Shown in pieces: positions 38,416 to 47,436 of a stretch of 64,000 nucleotides of DNA. The notes beneath the pieces were generated by a model. The model did no database searches and was not told the DNA's origin. It saw only the letters and a list, made by a program, of their open reading frames with translations. The translations under genes were made by a program, and so were the position numbers. Position 1 is the stretch's first letter, and each line of letters begins with the position of its first letter. The stretch lies in contig CACNEM010000001.1 in assembly GCA_902619495.1 (NCBI GenBank), positions 1-64,000 of the forward strand. The letters are read 5' to 3'. This stretch comes from an uncultured Pelagibacteraceae bacterium. Lineage in GTDB: Bacteria; Pseudomonadota; Alphaproteobacteria; Pelagibacterales; Pelagibacteraceae.

Positions 38416-40470
38416 ATGGCAGAATTTTTATTGGAATTATATAGCGAGGAAATTCCACCACAATTACAAATAGCAGCAAGATCTCAAATAAAACAATTTA
38501 TAGAAAACTCTTTGAAAGAAGCTAACGTAAAATATAAAGAATTATCAGTTTACTCTTCACCAACCAGATTAACACTATTTATTAAGGAACTTACAGAAAA
38601 AATCAAATTAGAAGCAAAAGAAATTAAAGGACCTAAGGTAGGGTCTTCAGATCAAGTGATTCAAGGTTTTCTTAAAGCCAAAAATGTATCGGAGAAAGAC
38701 TTAATTGAAAAAGATACAAATAAGGGAAAATTTTATTTTTTCAAAACAACATCTCAAACAATTTTTGTTGAAGATATATTAATTAGAATTATACCAAAGG
38801 CCATAGGTTCGATTAGTTGGAAAAAGTCAATGAAATGGTCAGATCATAATTTGATGTGGGGAAGACCTCTCAGATCAATCTTTGCGAAGTTTAACAATAA
38901 AAAATTATCATTTGAATATGAACACCTTGATGCAAAAGATGAAGTAATTATTGAGCAAGATTTAGTAATTAAAACAAAAAAAATTATAGATTTTAAAGAT
39001 TACCTAAGTTTTTTGAAAATCAATAATATAATTGTTAATCACAAGGAACGAGAAGAGATCATTCTCAAAAAAATTAGTTCATTTTTTAAATCTAAACAAT
39101 ACAAAGATTACTTAAATCCAAAGCTTTTAGAGGAAGTTGTTAACATTGTAGAAGATCCAAATGTACTTCATGTTAGTTTTAGCAAAGATTATCTAAAAAT
39201 ACCCAAAGAGATCATAATCTCTACTTTAGAGAAACATCAAAGATATTTCCCTATTTTTGATACTAGAAACCGTTTAACAAACTATTTCTTTGTAGTAGCG
39301 AATAAAAAAGATGAAAAAAAATTAATTACTCAAGGAAATAAAAGGGTTGTAGAAGCAAGACTAGCTGATGCTAAATTTTTCTGGGATAAAGATAGATCAA
39401 AAAATTTGATCAAACAAATAGCTAATCTCAAGTCAGTGACTTTCTTTGAAAAATTAGGAACTATTTATGATAAAACACAAAGATTAAGACTATTGGCTGG
39501 TTTATTATCAGACGACTTAAATATTAATAAAGAAAAAATTCAAGTTGCTGCTTCAATTTCCAAATCTGATTTATGTTCAGACTTAGTTGGAGAATATCCA
39601 GAGCTCCAAGGTGTTATGGGAAAATATTTTGCGTTAGAACAGGGTTTTGAGGAAGATGTAGCAAATTCAGTAAGCGATCATTATTTACCAATAGGTCTAA
39701 CATCAGTGTTACCTAAGAAACCTTTTAGCTACTCAATTTCAATTGTAGATAAGATAGATACCCTAGTTGGTTTTTTTATTATTGATGAGAAGCCTACAAG
39801 TTCAAAAGATCCTTTTGCTTTAAGACGAGCTGCGATTGGGTTACTTAGAATAATAATAGAAAATAAATTGTCATTTAAACTTAGAGATTTAATTAGTTAC
39901 GCTATAAGACTTTATCAAGAACAAGGCGTCGAAATTAAAAATGAAAAAACTGAACAACAAGTTCTAGAATTTATAAAGGAAAGAATGCGAAACGTATTAA
40001 AATTAAAAAACATTAAAACTGATGTTATTGAAGCATCAATTAGTTCTCATGCTGGAGATAATTTTTTGGCACTTTATGCAAAAACTCTTTTAATGAATAA
40101 ATACAAAAATAAAGGTATAGGACTTAATGCAATTAACTCGTATAAAAGAGCTTCAAATATTTTAGATAAAGCTGGAAAAAGAATCACAGGTAGACCCGAT
40201 GCAGTATTATTTAGAAAAGATGAAGAAAAAATACTTCATGAAAAAATAAATGAGATTCGTAAAGCTTTCACAGTTAAAGATGACAATAAGGACTACGAAA
40301 GCTTGTTGATAAAACTTTCTGATACGAAAGAATCTACCGATAATTTTTTTGACAATGTTGTAGTAAATGATGAAAATCAAAATATTAGAAATAATCGATT
40401 AGAGCTATTAAAAATGTTTTGCAATACTTTTGATAACTTTATTGATTTTTCAAAATTAGAAGGTCTGTAA
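38416..40470 (+). CDS. glyS: Glycyl-tRNA synthetase beta subunit
   Basis: tRNA-binding partner of GlyQ. MAEFLLELYSEEIPPQ at the start, then LEKHQRYFPIF, ADAKFFWDKD, FEKLGTIYDKTQRL and SKSDLCSDLVGEYPELQGVMG are conserved family blocks. The HD-like domain region and the C-terminal anticodon-binding DALR-like helix bundle are present in 684 residues. Its stop TAA overlaps the ppdK ATG by one base. Confidence 0.98.
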   Translation: MAEFLLELYSEEIPPQLQIAARSQIKQFIENSLKEANVKYKELSVYSSPTRLTLFIKELTEKIKLEAKEIKGPKVGSSDQVIQGFLKAKNVSEKDLIEKDTNKGKFYFFKTTSQTIFVEDILIRIIPKAIGSISWKKSMKWSDHNLMWGRPLRSIFAKFNNKKLSFEYEHLDAKDEVIIEQDLVIKTKKIIDFKDYLSFLKINNIIVNHKEREEIILKKISSFFKSKQYKDYLNPKLLEEVVNIVEDPNVLHVSFSKDYLKIPKEIIISTLEKHQRYFPIFDTRNRLTNYFFVVANKKDEKKLITQGNKRVVEARLADAKFFWDKDRSKNLIKQIANLKSVTFFEKLGTIYDKTQRLRLLAGLLSDDLNINKEKIQVAASISKSDLCSDLVGEYPELQGVMGKYFALEQGFEEDVANSVSDHYLPIGLTSVLPKKPFSYSISIVDKIDTLVGFFIIDEKPTSSKDPFALRRAAIGLLRIIIENKLSFKLRDLISYAIRLYQEQGVEIKNEKTEQQVLEFIKERMRNVLKLKNIKTDVIEASISSHAGDNFLALYAKTLLMNKYKNKGIGLNAINSYKRASNILDKAGKRITGRPDAVLFRKDEEKILHEKINEIRKAFTVKDDNKDYESLLIKLSDTKESTDNFFDNVVVNDENQNIRNNRLELLKMFCNTFDNFIDFSKLEGL

Positions 40471-43130
40471 TGGTAAAAGTAATATTTAGCTTCGATGATA
40501 AATCCGCCAAAAAGTTAAAAAATAAAAAAAATATTTTGGGCGGAAAAGGAGCAAACCTTGGAGAGATGGGTAGATTAGGTTTACCCGTTCCTCCTGGATT
40601 TACTATTACGACAGATGTTTGTGATCTATTTTACAAAAATAAAAAAAAATTACCAAAAAAAGTAATACAAAATATTGAGTCAGAGCTAAAAAATATAGAA
40701 AAGAAAACTAAAAAGAAATTCGGTGATCTTAAAAATCCATTACTGGTATCAGTTAGATCAGGGGCTAGAATTTCAATGCCTGGTATGATGGATACAATTT
40801 TGAATCTTGGTCTAAATGATAAAACAGTTGTGTCTTTAAAAAAAAAAACATCTAACGGAAGATTTGCAAAAGATAGCTATAGAAGATTTATACAAATGTA
40901 CAGCAATGTAGTTTTGGGCGTAGAGGGACATTTGTTTGAAGAACTAATTGATAATTACAAGCTTACCAAAGGAGTTTTACTAGACACAGATTTAGATGAG
41001 AGCGATTGGGATGGATTAATTATTAATTTTAAAGAGTTAGTAAAAAAAGAAAAGAAAATTAATTTTCCTCAAGATGTGAAAGAACAATTATTTGGAGCAA
41101 TCAACGCAGTATTTTTATCTTGGGACAGCCAAAGAGCAAAAACTTATAGAAAATTAAATCAAATTCCAGACCATTGGGGAACAGCTGTAAATGTTCAAGC
41201 TATGGTTTTTGGAAATATGGGTGATGATTGTTCAACAGGTGTTGCCTTTACAAGAAATCCTTCAACAGGAGAAAATTCTTTCTTTGGAGAATTTTTAATA
41301 AATGCACAGGGTGAAGATGTTGTAGCGGGTACGAGAACTCCTCAATACATCACTAAAAAAGCAAAAAAAGATTCAGGATCTAAAGATCCTTCAATGGAAG
41401 AGGCTATGCCTAAAGTTTATAAAGAACTTGCAAAAGTATTTCTTAAGTTAGAAAGACATTACAAAGATATGCAAGATATCGAGTTTACAGTAGAAAACAA
41501 TAAGCTTTGGATGCTTCAAACAAGATCTGGAAAAAGAACTGCTAAAGCTGCAATTAAAATTGCGGTAGATATGGTTAAAGAAAAATTAATTTCAAAAAAA
41601 GAAGCAATCAAAAGAATTGATCCAAATACTCTAGATACTTTACTACATCCTACTTTGGATGATAAAGTTGAGAAAGAAGTAATTGCTTCGGGTTTACCTG
41701 CATCACCAGGTGCTGCAAGTGGTAAAGTTGTTTTTACTGCTGATGAAGCAGAAAAATTAAATGGGATGATGCAAGAAACGATATTAGTGAGGTTAGAAAC
41801 TTCACCAGAGGATATTCATGGAATGCATGCAGCTAAAGGAATTCTTACTGCAAGGGGAGGAATGACAAGCCATGCCGCAGTAGTAGCAAGAGGAATGGGA
41901 AGACCATGTGTTTCAGGTTCAAGTGAAATAACAATCGATTATGAGTTGAAACAATTCAAAGCTGGGAACATAATCATTAAAGAGGGAGATATTATTACGA
42001 TAGATGGTGGAAGTGGAAAAGTGATGAAAGGGTTAGTTCCTACTGTCCAACCGGAAATTTCTGGATACTTTTCTACAATTATGAAATGGGCTGATGAATT
42101 TAGAAAATTAAAAGTAAGAACAAACGCCGAAACTGAAGCAGATAGTAAAACTGCTAGAGAGTTTGGTGCTGAGGGCATCGGTTTATGTAGAACTGAGCAT
42201 ATGTTCTTTGATGAAGAGAGAATTCTTTCCGTTAGACAAATGATTCTGTCCAAATCAAAAGATGATAGAAATAGTGCTCTAGATAAACTTCTTCCTTATC
42301 AAAAAGAAGACTTTAAAAAAATATTTAAAGTTATGTCAGGTTTACCAGTTACTGTGAGATTATTAGATCCACCACTTCATGAGTTCTTACCAAAAACTGA
42401 CAAAGATATAGAGGAAGTAGCAAGATCTTTAAATTTATCAGCAAAAGAGGTTAAAGATAGAATAGCAGAACTTCATGAGGAAAACCCTATGCTTGGGCAT
42501 AGAGGATGTAGGCTTGGCATTTCTTTCCCAGAGATTTATGAGATGCAATGTAGAGCAATATTTGAAGCTGTAGTCGAATTAAAAAAACAAAAAGTAAAAG
42601 CGGCTTTTGTAGAAATAATGATACCTTTAATATCTACTGAGTCTGAATTAAAAATTCTAAGAGCTTTAGTTAATAAAATAGCTAAAGAAATAGAAAAAGA
42701 AAATAAATCAAAACTTGAATTCATGGTAGGCACTATGATTGAATTACCACGTGCTGCTTTACAAGCAAGGTCTATCTCAAAACATGCTGACTTCTTCAGT
42801 TTTGGAACAAATGATTTAACACAAACAACCTTTGGGATAAGTAGAGATGACTCAGGAAAATTTTTAAACGATTATATTGATAATAAAATTTTTGATGTAG
42901 ATCCATTTGTAAGCATCGATCAAAATGGAGTAGGTGAGTTAGTAGAAATAGCCTCCTCAAGAGGCAGAAAAACAAATAAAAATATTAAGTTAGGTATTTG
43001 CGGCGAACACGGTGGTGATCCAAAGAGTATTGAATTTTGTTCTAAAACAGGACTAAACTATGTTTCTTGTTCTCCATTTAGAGTTCCTGTTGCAAGACTT
43101 GCGGCTGCACAAGCAGAATTATCTAAATAA
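40470..43130 (+). CDS. ppdK: Pyruvate, phosphate dikinase
   Basis: Interconverts pyruvate/ATP/Pi with PEP/AMP/PPi. ATP-grasp domain near the start (ILGGKGANLGEMGRLGLPVPPGFTI), the phospho-histidine domain GGMTSHAAVVARGMGRPCV with phosphorylatable H468, and the PEP-binding barrel with EGIGLCRTEHMFF and C-terminal KLGICGEHGGDP. 886 residues is standard. It can replace pyruvate kinase, which SAR11 strains lack or carry variably. Overlaps glyS by one base and nadC by 12 bases, convergent. The order glyQ-glyS-ppdK is conserved in alphaproteobacteria. Confidence 0.98.
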   Translation: MVKVIFSFDDKSAKKLKNKKNILGGKGANLGEMGRLGLPVPPGFTITTDVCDLFYKNKKKLPKKVIQNIESELKNIEKKTKKKFGDLKNPLLVSVRSGARISMPGMMDTILNLGLNDKTVVSLKKKTSNGRFAKDSYRRFIQMYSNVVLGVEGHLFEELIDNYKLTKGVLLDTDLDESDWDGLIINFKELVKKEKKINFPQDVKEQLFGAINAVFLSWDSQRAKTYRKLNQIPDHWGTAVNVQAMVFGNMGDDCSTGVAFTRNPSTGENSFFGEFLINAQGEDVVAGTRTPQYITKKAKKDSGSKDPSMEEAMPKVYKELAKVFLKLERHYKDMQDIEFTVENNKLWMLQTRSGKRTAKAAIKIAVDMVKEKLISKKEAIKRIDPNTLDTLLHPTLDDKVEKEVIASGLPASPGAASGKVVFTADEAEKLNGMMQETILVRLETSPEDIHGMHAAKGILTARGGMTSHAAVVARGMGRPCVSGSSEITIDYELKQFKAGNIIIKEGDIITIDGGSGKVMKGLVPTVQPEISGYFSTIMKWADEFRKLKVRTNAETEADSKTAREFGAEGIGLCRTEHMFFDEERILSVRQMILSKSKDDRNSALDKLLPYQKEDFKKIFKVMSGLPVTVRLLDPPLHEFLPKTDKDIEEVARSLNLSAKEVKDRIAELHEENPMLGHRGCRLGISFPEIYEMQCRAIFEAVVELKKQKVKAAFVEIMIPLISTESELKILRALVNKIAKEIEKENKSKLEFMVGTMIELPRAALQARSISKHADFFSFGTNDLTQTTFGISRDDSGKFLNDYIDNKIFDVDPFVSIDQNGVGELVEIASSRGRKTNKNIKLGICGEHGGDPKSIEFCSKTGLNYVSCSPFRVPVARLAAAQAELSK

Positions 43131-43949
43131 TAAAGTAGTATCAAATGATCTGGTGCTATGAGTAATTGCACCAACTGAAATTCTATTTACACCTGTTTTG
43201 GATATTTGTTTAATATTATTTAAAGTAGCATTTCCGGAATACTCTGTTTCGTATTTATTTTTACAAAGTTTTAAACAATATTTTAATTGTGAAGATTTCA
43301 TATTATCAAAAAGTATTCTTTTAAATTTTAAGCCTAAAATTTGTTTAAGTTGATTTACATCTTCAACTTCAACTGTAACAATTTTTTTTGTTTGTATAGC
43401 TTTCTTAACTAATTCCCTAAGACTATTAGATGCACTTATATGATTATCTTTAATAAGAATTTCATCGCTTAAATTGTATCTATGATTATAGCCACCACCT
43501 TTCTTGACAGCATATTTTTCAAGTGTTCTCAAATTAGGTGTAGTTTTTCTTGTACAACAAATCTTTGTTTTTTTACTAATTTTTTTCACGAATTGATTAG
43601 TAATTGTTGCAATACCTGAGGCATGATTAAGAAAGTTTAAAGCAGTTCTTTCAGCGGTTAAAATTGTTTTTGTTTTAGCTTTTATATTAGCAATTACTTT
43701 ATTTTTTTTTATTTTTTTCCCATCAGAGACTTTCTTTGTAAAAATAGTTTCTCTCCCAATTAACTTAAACGCTGTTTTACAAAATTCTAAACCAGCTATT
43801 ACACCATCTTGTTTAGCTATTATTCTAGCTTCAATAATTTTATTTTTTGAGTTTACGATGTTTGTAGTGATATCACCTCTAGGTCTGAGATCTTCCTCTA
43901 GAGCTTTTCTTACAACTGATTTTATATAAAATTGATCTAATATTTGCAC
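43119..43949 (-). CDS. nadC: Nicotinate-nucleotide pyrophosphorylase (quinolinate phosphoribosyltransferase)
   Basis: Converts quinolinate and PRPP to nicotinate mononucleotide. DLRPRGDITTNIV near the N terminus, ERTALNFLNHASGIAT, CTRKTTPNLRTLEKYAVKKGGGYNHRYNL (split motifs) and KDNHI carry the substrate-binding Arg/Lys/His residues; RISVGAITHS ends the barrel. 276 residues. Four bases after nadA. No nadB between or beside the pair. Confidence 0.96.
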   Translation of the reverse strand: MQILDQFYIKSVVRKALEEDLRPRGDITTNIVNSKNKIIEARIIAKQDGVIAGLEFCKTAFKLIGRETIFTKKVSDGKKIKKNKVIANIKAKTKTILTAERTALNFLNHASGIATITNQFVKKISKKTKICCTRKTTPNLRTLEKYAVKKGGGYNHRYNLSDEILIKDNHISASNSLRELVKKAIQTKKIVTVEVEDVNQLKQILGLKFKRILFDNMKSSQLKYCLKLCKNKYETEYSGNATLNNIKQISKTGVNRISVGAITHSTRSFDTTLLFR

Positions 43950-43953
43950 TGAG

Positions 43954-44943
43954 CTAACGACCGATCTCGGTCATTCTGATTACAGATTTTCTCGCAGCCT
44001 TTATAGTTTTATTATCTAAAATAATCTCATTAGTTTCATTTTCTAAACAATCTAATATTTTTTTTAAATTAATTTTTTTCATATAAGGACATAAATTACA
44101 TGGTTTGATAAAAGATACGTTCGGATTATCAGCTTCTACGTTATCACTCATTGAACATTCTGTAACTAACATTACTTTTTTAGGTTGTTTATTTTTTACA
44201 TAATCTATCATTCCAGACGTTGATCCTGCAAAATCAGAAGCAGCAATTACATCTGGTGGACACTCAGGATGAGCTATAATTTTAATTCCAGGATTTTCGG
44301 ATTTAATTTCTTCAATTTCTTTTCCTGTAAATTGTTCATGCACTATACAAGTTCCTTTCCAAGAAATTATTTTTACCTTAGTTTTTTTTGCTACGTAGTC
44401 TGCTAAATATTGATCAGGTAAAAAAATTACTTTATCTACATTTAAAGACTCGACTACTTTTACTGCATTAGCTGAAGTACAACAAACATCAGTTTCTGCT
44501 TTAACGTCCGCAGAAGTATTTACGTAAGATACAACAGGGACACCTGGAAACTTCTGTTTTAGTAATTTTACATCTTCACCTGTTATAGAATTAGATAAAG
44601 AACAGCCTGCTTGCATGTCAGGAAGAAAAACTTTTTTCTCTGGACACATTAATTTTGCTGTTTCTGCCATAAAGTGAACCCCGCACATTATAATTTTTTC
44701 AGCTTTTGTTTTAGATGCTTCGATTGCTAGTGCTAATGAGTCAGCAGATATATCTGCTACACCATGATAAATTTCTGGGGTTTGATAATTATGAGCAAGT
44801 ATAATTGCATTCTTCTCTTTCTTAATTTTATTAATTTTCTCTATTAATGGAGCATGAATTTTCCATTCAGCTTCAGGAACGAATTTTGAGATTTTCTTAT
44901 AAATCTCTTGTGTAGGGCTCAAATTTTGTTGTTGTACAGACAT
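43954..44943 (-). CDS. nadA: Quinolinate synthase NadA
   Basis: [4Fe-4S] enzyme condensing iminoaspartate and DHAP to quinolinate. ILAHNYQTPEIYHGVADI, the cluster cysteines in MCGVHFMAETAKL, DVCCTSANAVKV and PCNLCPYMKK, and AHPECPPDV are all visible. 329 residues is usual. Precedes nadC by four bases. The tRNA-Leu gene lies 61 bases upstream on the opposite strand. Confidence 0.97.
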   Translation of the reverse strand: MSVQQQNLSPTQEIYKKISKFVPEAEWKIHAPLIEKINKIKKEKNAIILAHNYQTPEIYHGVADISADSLALAIEASKTKAEKIIMCGVHFMAETAKLMCPEKKVFLPDMQAGCSLSNSITGEDVKLLKQKFPGVPVVSYVNTSADVKAETDVCCTSANAVKVVESLNVDKVIFLPDQYLADYVAKKTKVKIISWKGTCIVHEQFTGKEIEEIKSENPGIKIIAHPECPPDVIAASDFAGSTSGMIDYVKNKQPKKVMLVTECSMSDNVEADNPNVSFIKPCNLCPYMKKINLKKILDCLENETNEIILDNKTIKAARKSVIRMTEIGR

Positions 44944-45004
44944 ACTAACTCTAATTTACCAACTTGAGATTAAATTGTCATTCATTTATTGTCGCATTAT
45001 TACA

Positions 45005-45088
45005 GCGGTCGTGCTGAAATTGGTAGACAGGCACGCTTGAGGGGCGTGTGGGTTTCCCGTGAGAGTTCGAGTCTCTCCGACCGCACCA
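45005..45088 (+). tRNA. tRNA-Leu (anticodon GAG)
   Basis: Acceptor GCGGTCG/CGACCGC, anticodon stem CACGC/GCGTG with loop TTGAGGG (anticodon GAG), a long variable arm GTGGGTTTCCCGTG typical of class II tRNAs, T-loop GTTCGAG, discriminator A and an encoded CCA (45086-45088). Confidence 0.97.
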
Positions 45089-45100
45089 AAAAAGGTATTT

Positions 45101-45220
45101 ATGATTAATTATTTAAGAAAGCATAAAAGAATTATATTTATAATTTTAGTAATAGCTTTTATTGAATTGAGTGGATATGGAATACTAGCATCTTTATCTA
45201 GGTTACTTAACGTTCTCTAA
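45101..45220 (+). CDS. Micropeptide with one membrane span (39 aa)
   Basis: An open frame starting at an ATG 12 bases after the tRNA-Leu CCA, with AAAGG just upstream as a possible ribosome site. It reads a short basic N terminus (NYLRKHKR), then a hydrophobic stretch of about 11-22 (IIFIILVIAFIE), then SGYGILASLSRLL. Basic residues before the hydrophobic core predict N-in, one membrane span. Its last 18 bases overlap the 3' end of the convergent ygfZ gene. I do not recognise a family. Probability that it is a real gene is moderate: it fills the only free space here and looks like a designed small membrane protein, but 39 codons can arise by chance in AT-rich DNA. Confidence 0.5.
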   Translation: MINYLRKHKRIIFIILVIAFIELSGYGILASLSRLLNVL

Positions 45221-46087
45221 AATTTTACACTTTTTATTGTTAGCTAATAATATTTCATTTTTAAAATCTTCAAGGTTAGGTTCGAGAACTTTAATTAATC
45301 CGAAGGGGTAAGGCTGATTAATAAGTATTTTTCCTATTTTAATATTATTAAAAGTAATTTCATCACCAATATTTAGTTCTTCAGACGATGATATGGGCAA
45401 CAATCTTCTTCTAAGTTTGTTTTTTAATTTCATCCTCGCAGTATTTTCTTGCCCCACAAAACATCCTTTTTTAAAATCTATAGCTTGAAGTGTCTCAAAA
45501 TTTGCTTCTAAACCAAACAATTGATCTTTTAAATTTGTCAATCCTTTTTCAGGTACTCCTAATTTGTGAGCAAGAGAATAATATTCTTTATTATCGATAA
45601 TTTTAAGGCTCAATTTTTTAATTGTTAAGTAAAGTTTTTCAAGATTTGAAATTATTCTTGCTCCTAATTTTCTATTTCTCGGATCTAAAAAAATAGGAGT
45701 ATCTCTGTAAGTAATAGTATTTTCATTTGAATTTAAATCTCCTTGTAATTCTTTGAATTTTGAATCGTTTATAATTCCAATAACAAATTCAGTAGAAAAG
45801 TCTTCAATTTCAACTTTTGATCTTAATTTGTATTTTGATAAATCTTTAATTAGCTCCCCAGTGGAGTTTTCGCTACAATCTAATAAATATCCTTTAACAT
45901 TTTGAATTATAAAAAATTCACTCAAATATTTGCCTTGAGGAGTTAACAAGGCTGAAAAAACAGAGTTTTTATTAGAAACTTTGTTTATGTCGTTTGTAAT
46001 TATATTTTGTAGAAAATCTTTAGAGTCTTCTCCACTTACTAAGATTACACCTCTTTTTTCTAAAATTACAACTTGATCTTTTTTCAT
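45203..46087 (-). CDS. ygfZ: YgfZ/GcvT-family folate-binding protein
   Basis: Folate-dependent factor for repair or assembly of iron-sulfur enzymes such as MiaB. The diagnostic motif KGCFVGQE is present (in FKKGCFVGQENTARMK), preceded by an N-terminal GcvT-like domain with FLQNIITNDI and SALLTPQGKYLSEFFI. 294 residues is family length. Divergent from dihydroorotase with a 35-base gap after start correction there; convergent overlap with the micropeptide gene. Confidence 0.92.
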   Translation of the reverse strand: MKKDQVVILEKRGVILVSGEDSKDFLQNIITNDINKVSNKNSVFSALLTPQGKYLSEFFIIQNVKGYLLDCSENSTGELIKDLSKYKLRSKVEIEDFSTEFVIGIINDSKFKELQGDLNSNENTITYRDTPIFLDPRNRKLGARIISNLEKLYLTIKKLSLKIIDNKEYYSLAHKLGVPEKGLTNLKDQLFGLEANFETLQAIDFKKGCFVGQENTARMKLKNKLRRRLLPISSSEELNIGDEITFNNIKIGKILINQPYPFGLIKVLEPNLEDFKNEILLANNKKCKILENVK

Positions 46088-46122
46088 AATTGTACTTATA
46101 CAATATATTATATATAAAAAAC

Positions 46123-47436
46123 ATGTCTGATAATTATAGTCTCATTATTAAAAATGGTTCCTGTTATATCGATGGAAAATTGATTAAATCTGATATTGGG
46201 TTGTATGAAAATAAAATTAAAAAAATAGGAAATATAGAGGAAAATAATTCTAAAGTTTACGACGCATCTGGGAGAGTAGTTTTGCCAGGGATCATAGACA
46301 CCCAAGTGCATTTTAGAGAACCTGGATCAACTGATGCAGAAGATTTAGAAAGCGGAAGTAGAGCTGCAGTTCTTGGAGGTGTAACTTCTTTGTTTGAGAT
46401 GCCTAATACTAACCCTCCAACAGCAAATTTGGTAGAGTTTGAAAAAAAATTAAAAGCTGCAAAAAATAGAATGCATAGTAATTATGCGTTTTATTTTGGT
46501 GCAACTCCGCAAAATACTGAACAACTTGCGCAACTTAAAAACGTTAAAGGTTGTTGTGGAGTAAAACTTTTTGCAGGTTCATCGACTGGAAACTTATTAG
46601 TTGATAAAGAGGCTGATATTGAAAAAGTGATTTCAAGTAGTGACAGAATAGTTTCGATTCACTCTGAGGATGAAGATATTATAAAATTAAGAAAAAAATT
46701 TATTAGACAGGGAAATGTGCACTCTCATCCTGATTGGAGAAATGTCGAGTGTGCAATATCTTCAACTCGAAGGGTAGTAAAAATTGCTGAAAGATATGAC
46801 AAAAGAATTCATGTACTTCACGTGACCACAAAAGAAGAAGTAGATTTTTTAGCCATGCATAAAAAAAACGTAACTTTCGAAACTACACCTCAACATTTGA
46901 CATTATATGCTCCAGATTGCTACGATAAATTAGGTACCTATGCTCAAATGAATCCGCCACTAAGATCCAAAGATCATTATGACCGTCTCTGGGTTGCTAT
47001 AAAAAATAATATTGTAGATGTTCTTGGGTCTGATCATGCACCGCATCTAAAAATAAATAAAGATAAAGAATACCCTAATACTCCATCAGGAATGCCAGGA
47101 GTTCAAACAATTTTTCCAGTCATGATTGACCATGTAAACAATGGAAAACTCTCATTAAATCAGCTTATAAATTTGATGTGTGAAAACCCATGCAAAATTT
47201 TTGGAATTAAGAATAAAGGTTTTATAAAAGAGGGTTTTGATGCAGATTTAACAATTGTTGATATGAATAAAGAGGTAACTATAAAGAATGAAATGATCGC
47301 TAGTAAATGTGGATGGACTCCTTTTCATAATTATAAAGTAAAGGGTTTTCCTGTAGGAACAATTGTAAATGGTATTTTAGTTATGTCTGAAGGCAAAATA
47401 ATAGTTGAGTCTAAAGGGCAGCCTTTAAAGTTTTAA
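46123..47436 (+). CDS. pyrC: Dihydroorotase (class I, AllB/PyrC-like)
   Basis: Zinc amidohydrolase of pyrimidine synthesis. DTQVHFREPGSTDAEDLESG with the HxR motif, MPNTNPPT, GVKLFAGSSTG holding the carboxylated lysine, histidine ligands in SIHSEDE and HVLHVTT, and LGSDHAPH with the catalytic aspartate. The upstream ATG at 46090 would add MYLYNILYIKN and overlap the promoter space of ygfZ; the ATG at 46123 (MSDNYSLIIKNG) gives 437 residues and fits the family. Dihydropyrimidinase or allantoinase activity cannot be fully excluded by eye. Confidence 0.88.
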   Translation: MSDNYSLIIKNGSCYIDGKLIKSDIGLYENKIKKIGNIEENNSKVYDASGRVVLPGIIDTQVHFREPGSTDAEDLESGSRAAVLGGVTSLFEMPNTNPPTANLVEFEKKLKAAKNRMHSNYAFYFGATPQNTEQLAQLKNVKGCCGVKLFAGSSTGNLLVDKEADIEKVISSSDRIVSIHSEDEDIIKLRKKFIRQGNVHSHPDWRNVECAISSTRRVVKIAERYDKRIHVLHVTTKEEVDFLAMHKKNVTFETTPQHLTLYAPDCYDKLGTYAQMNPPLRSKDHYDRLWVAIKNNIVDVLGSDHAPHLKINKDKEYPNTPSGMPGVQTIFPVMIDHVNNGKLSLNQLINLMCENPCKIFGIKNKGFIKEGFDADLTIVDMNKEVTIKNEMIASKCGWTPFHNYKVKGFPVGTIVNGILVMSEGKIIVESKGQPLKF

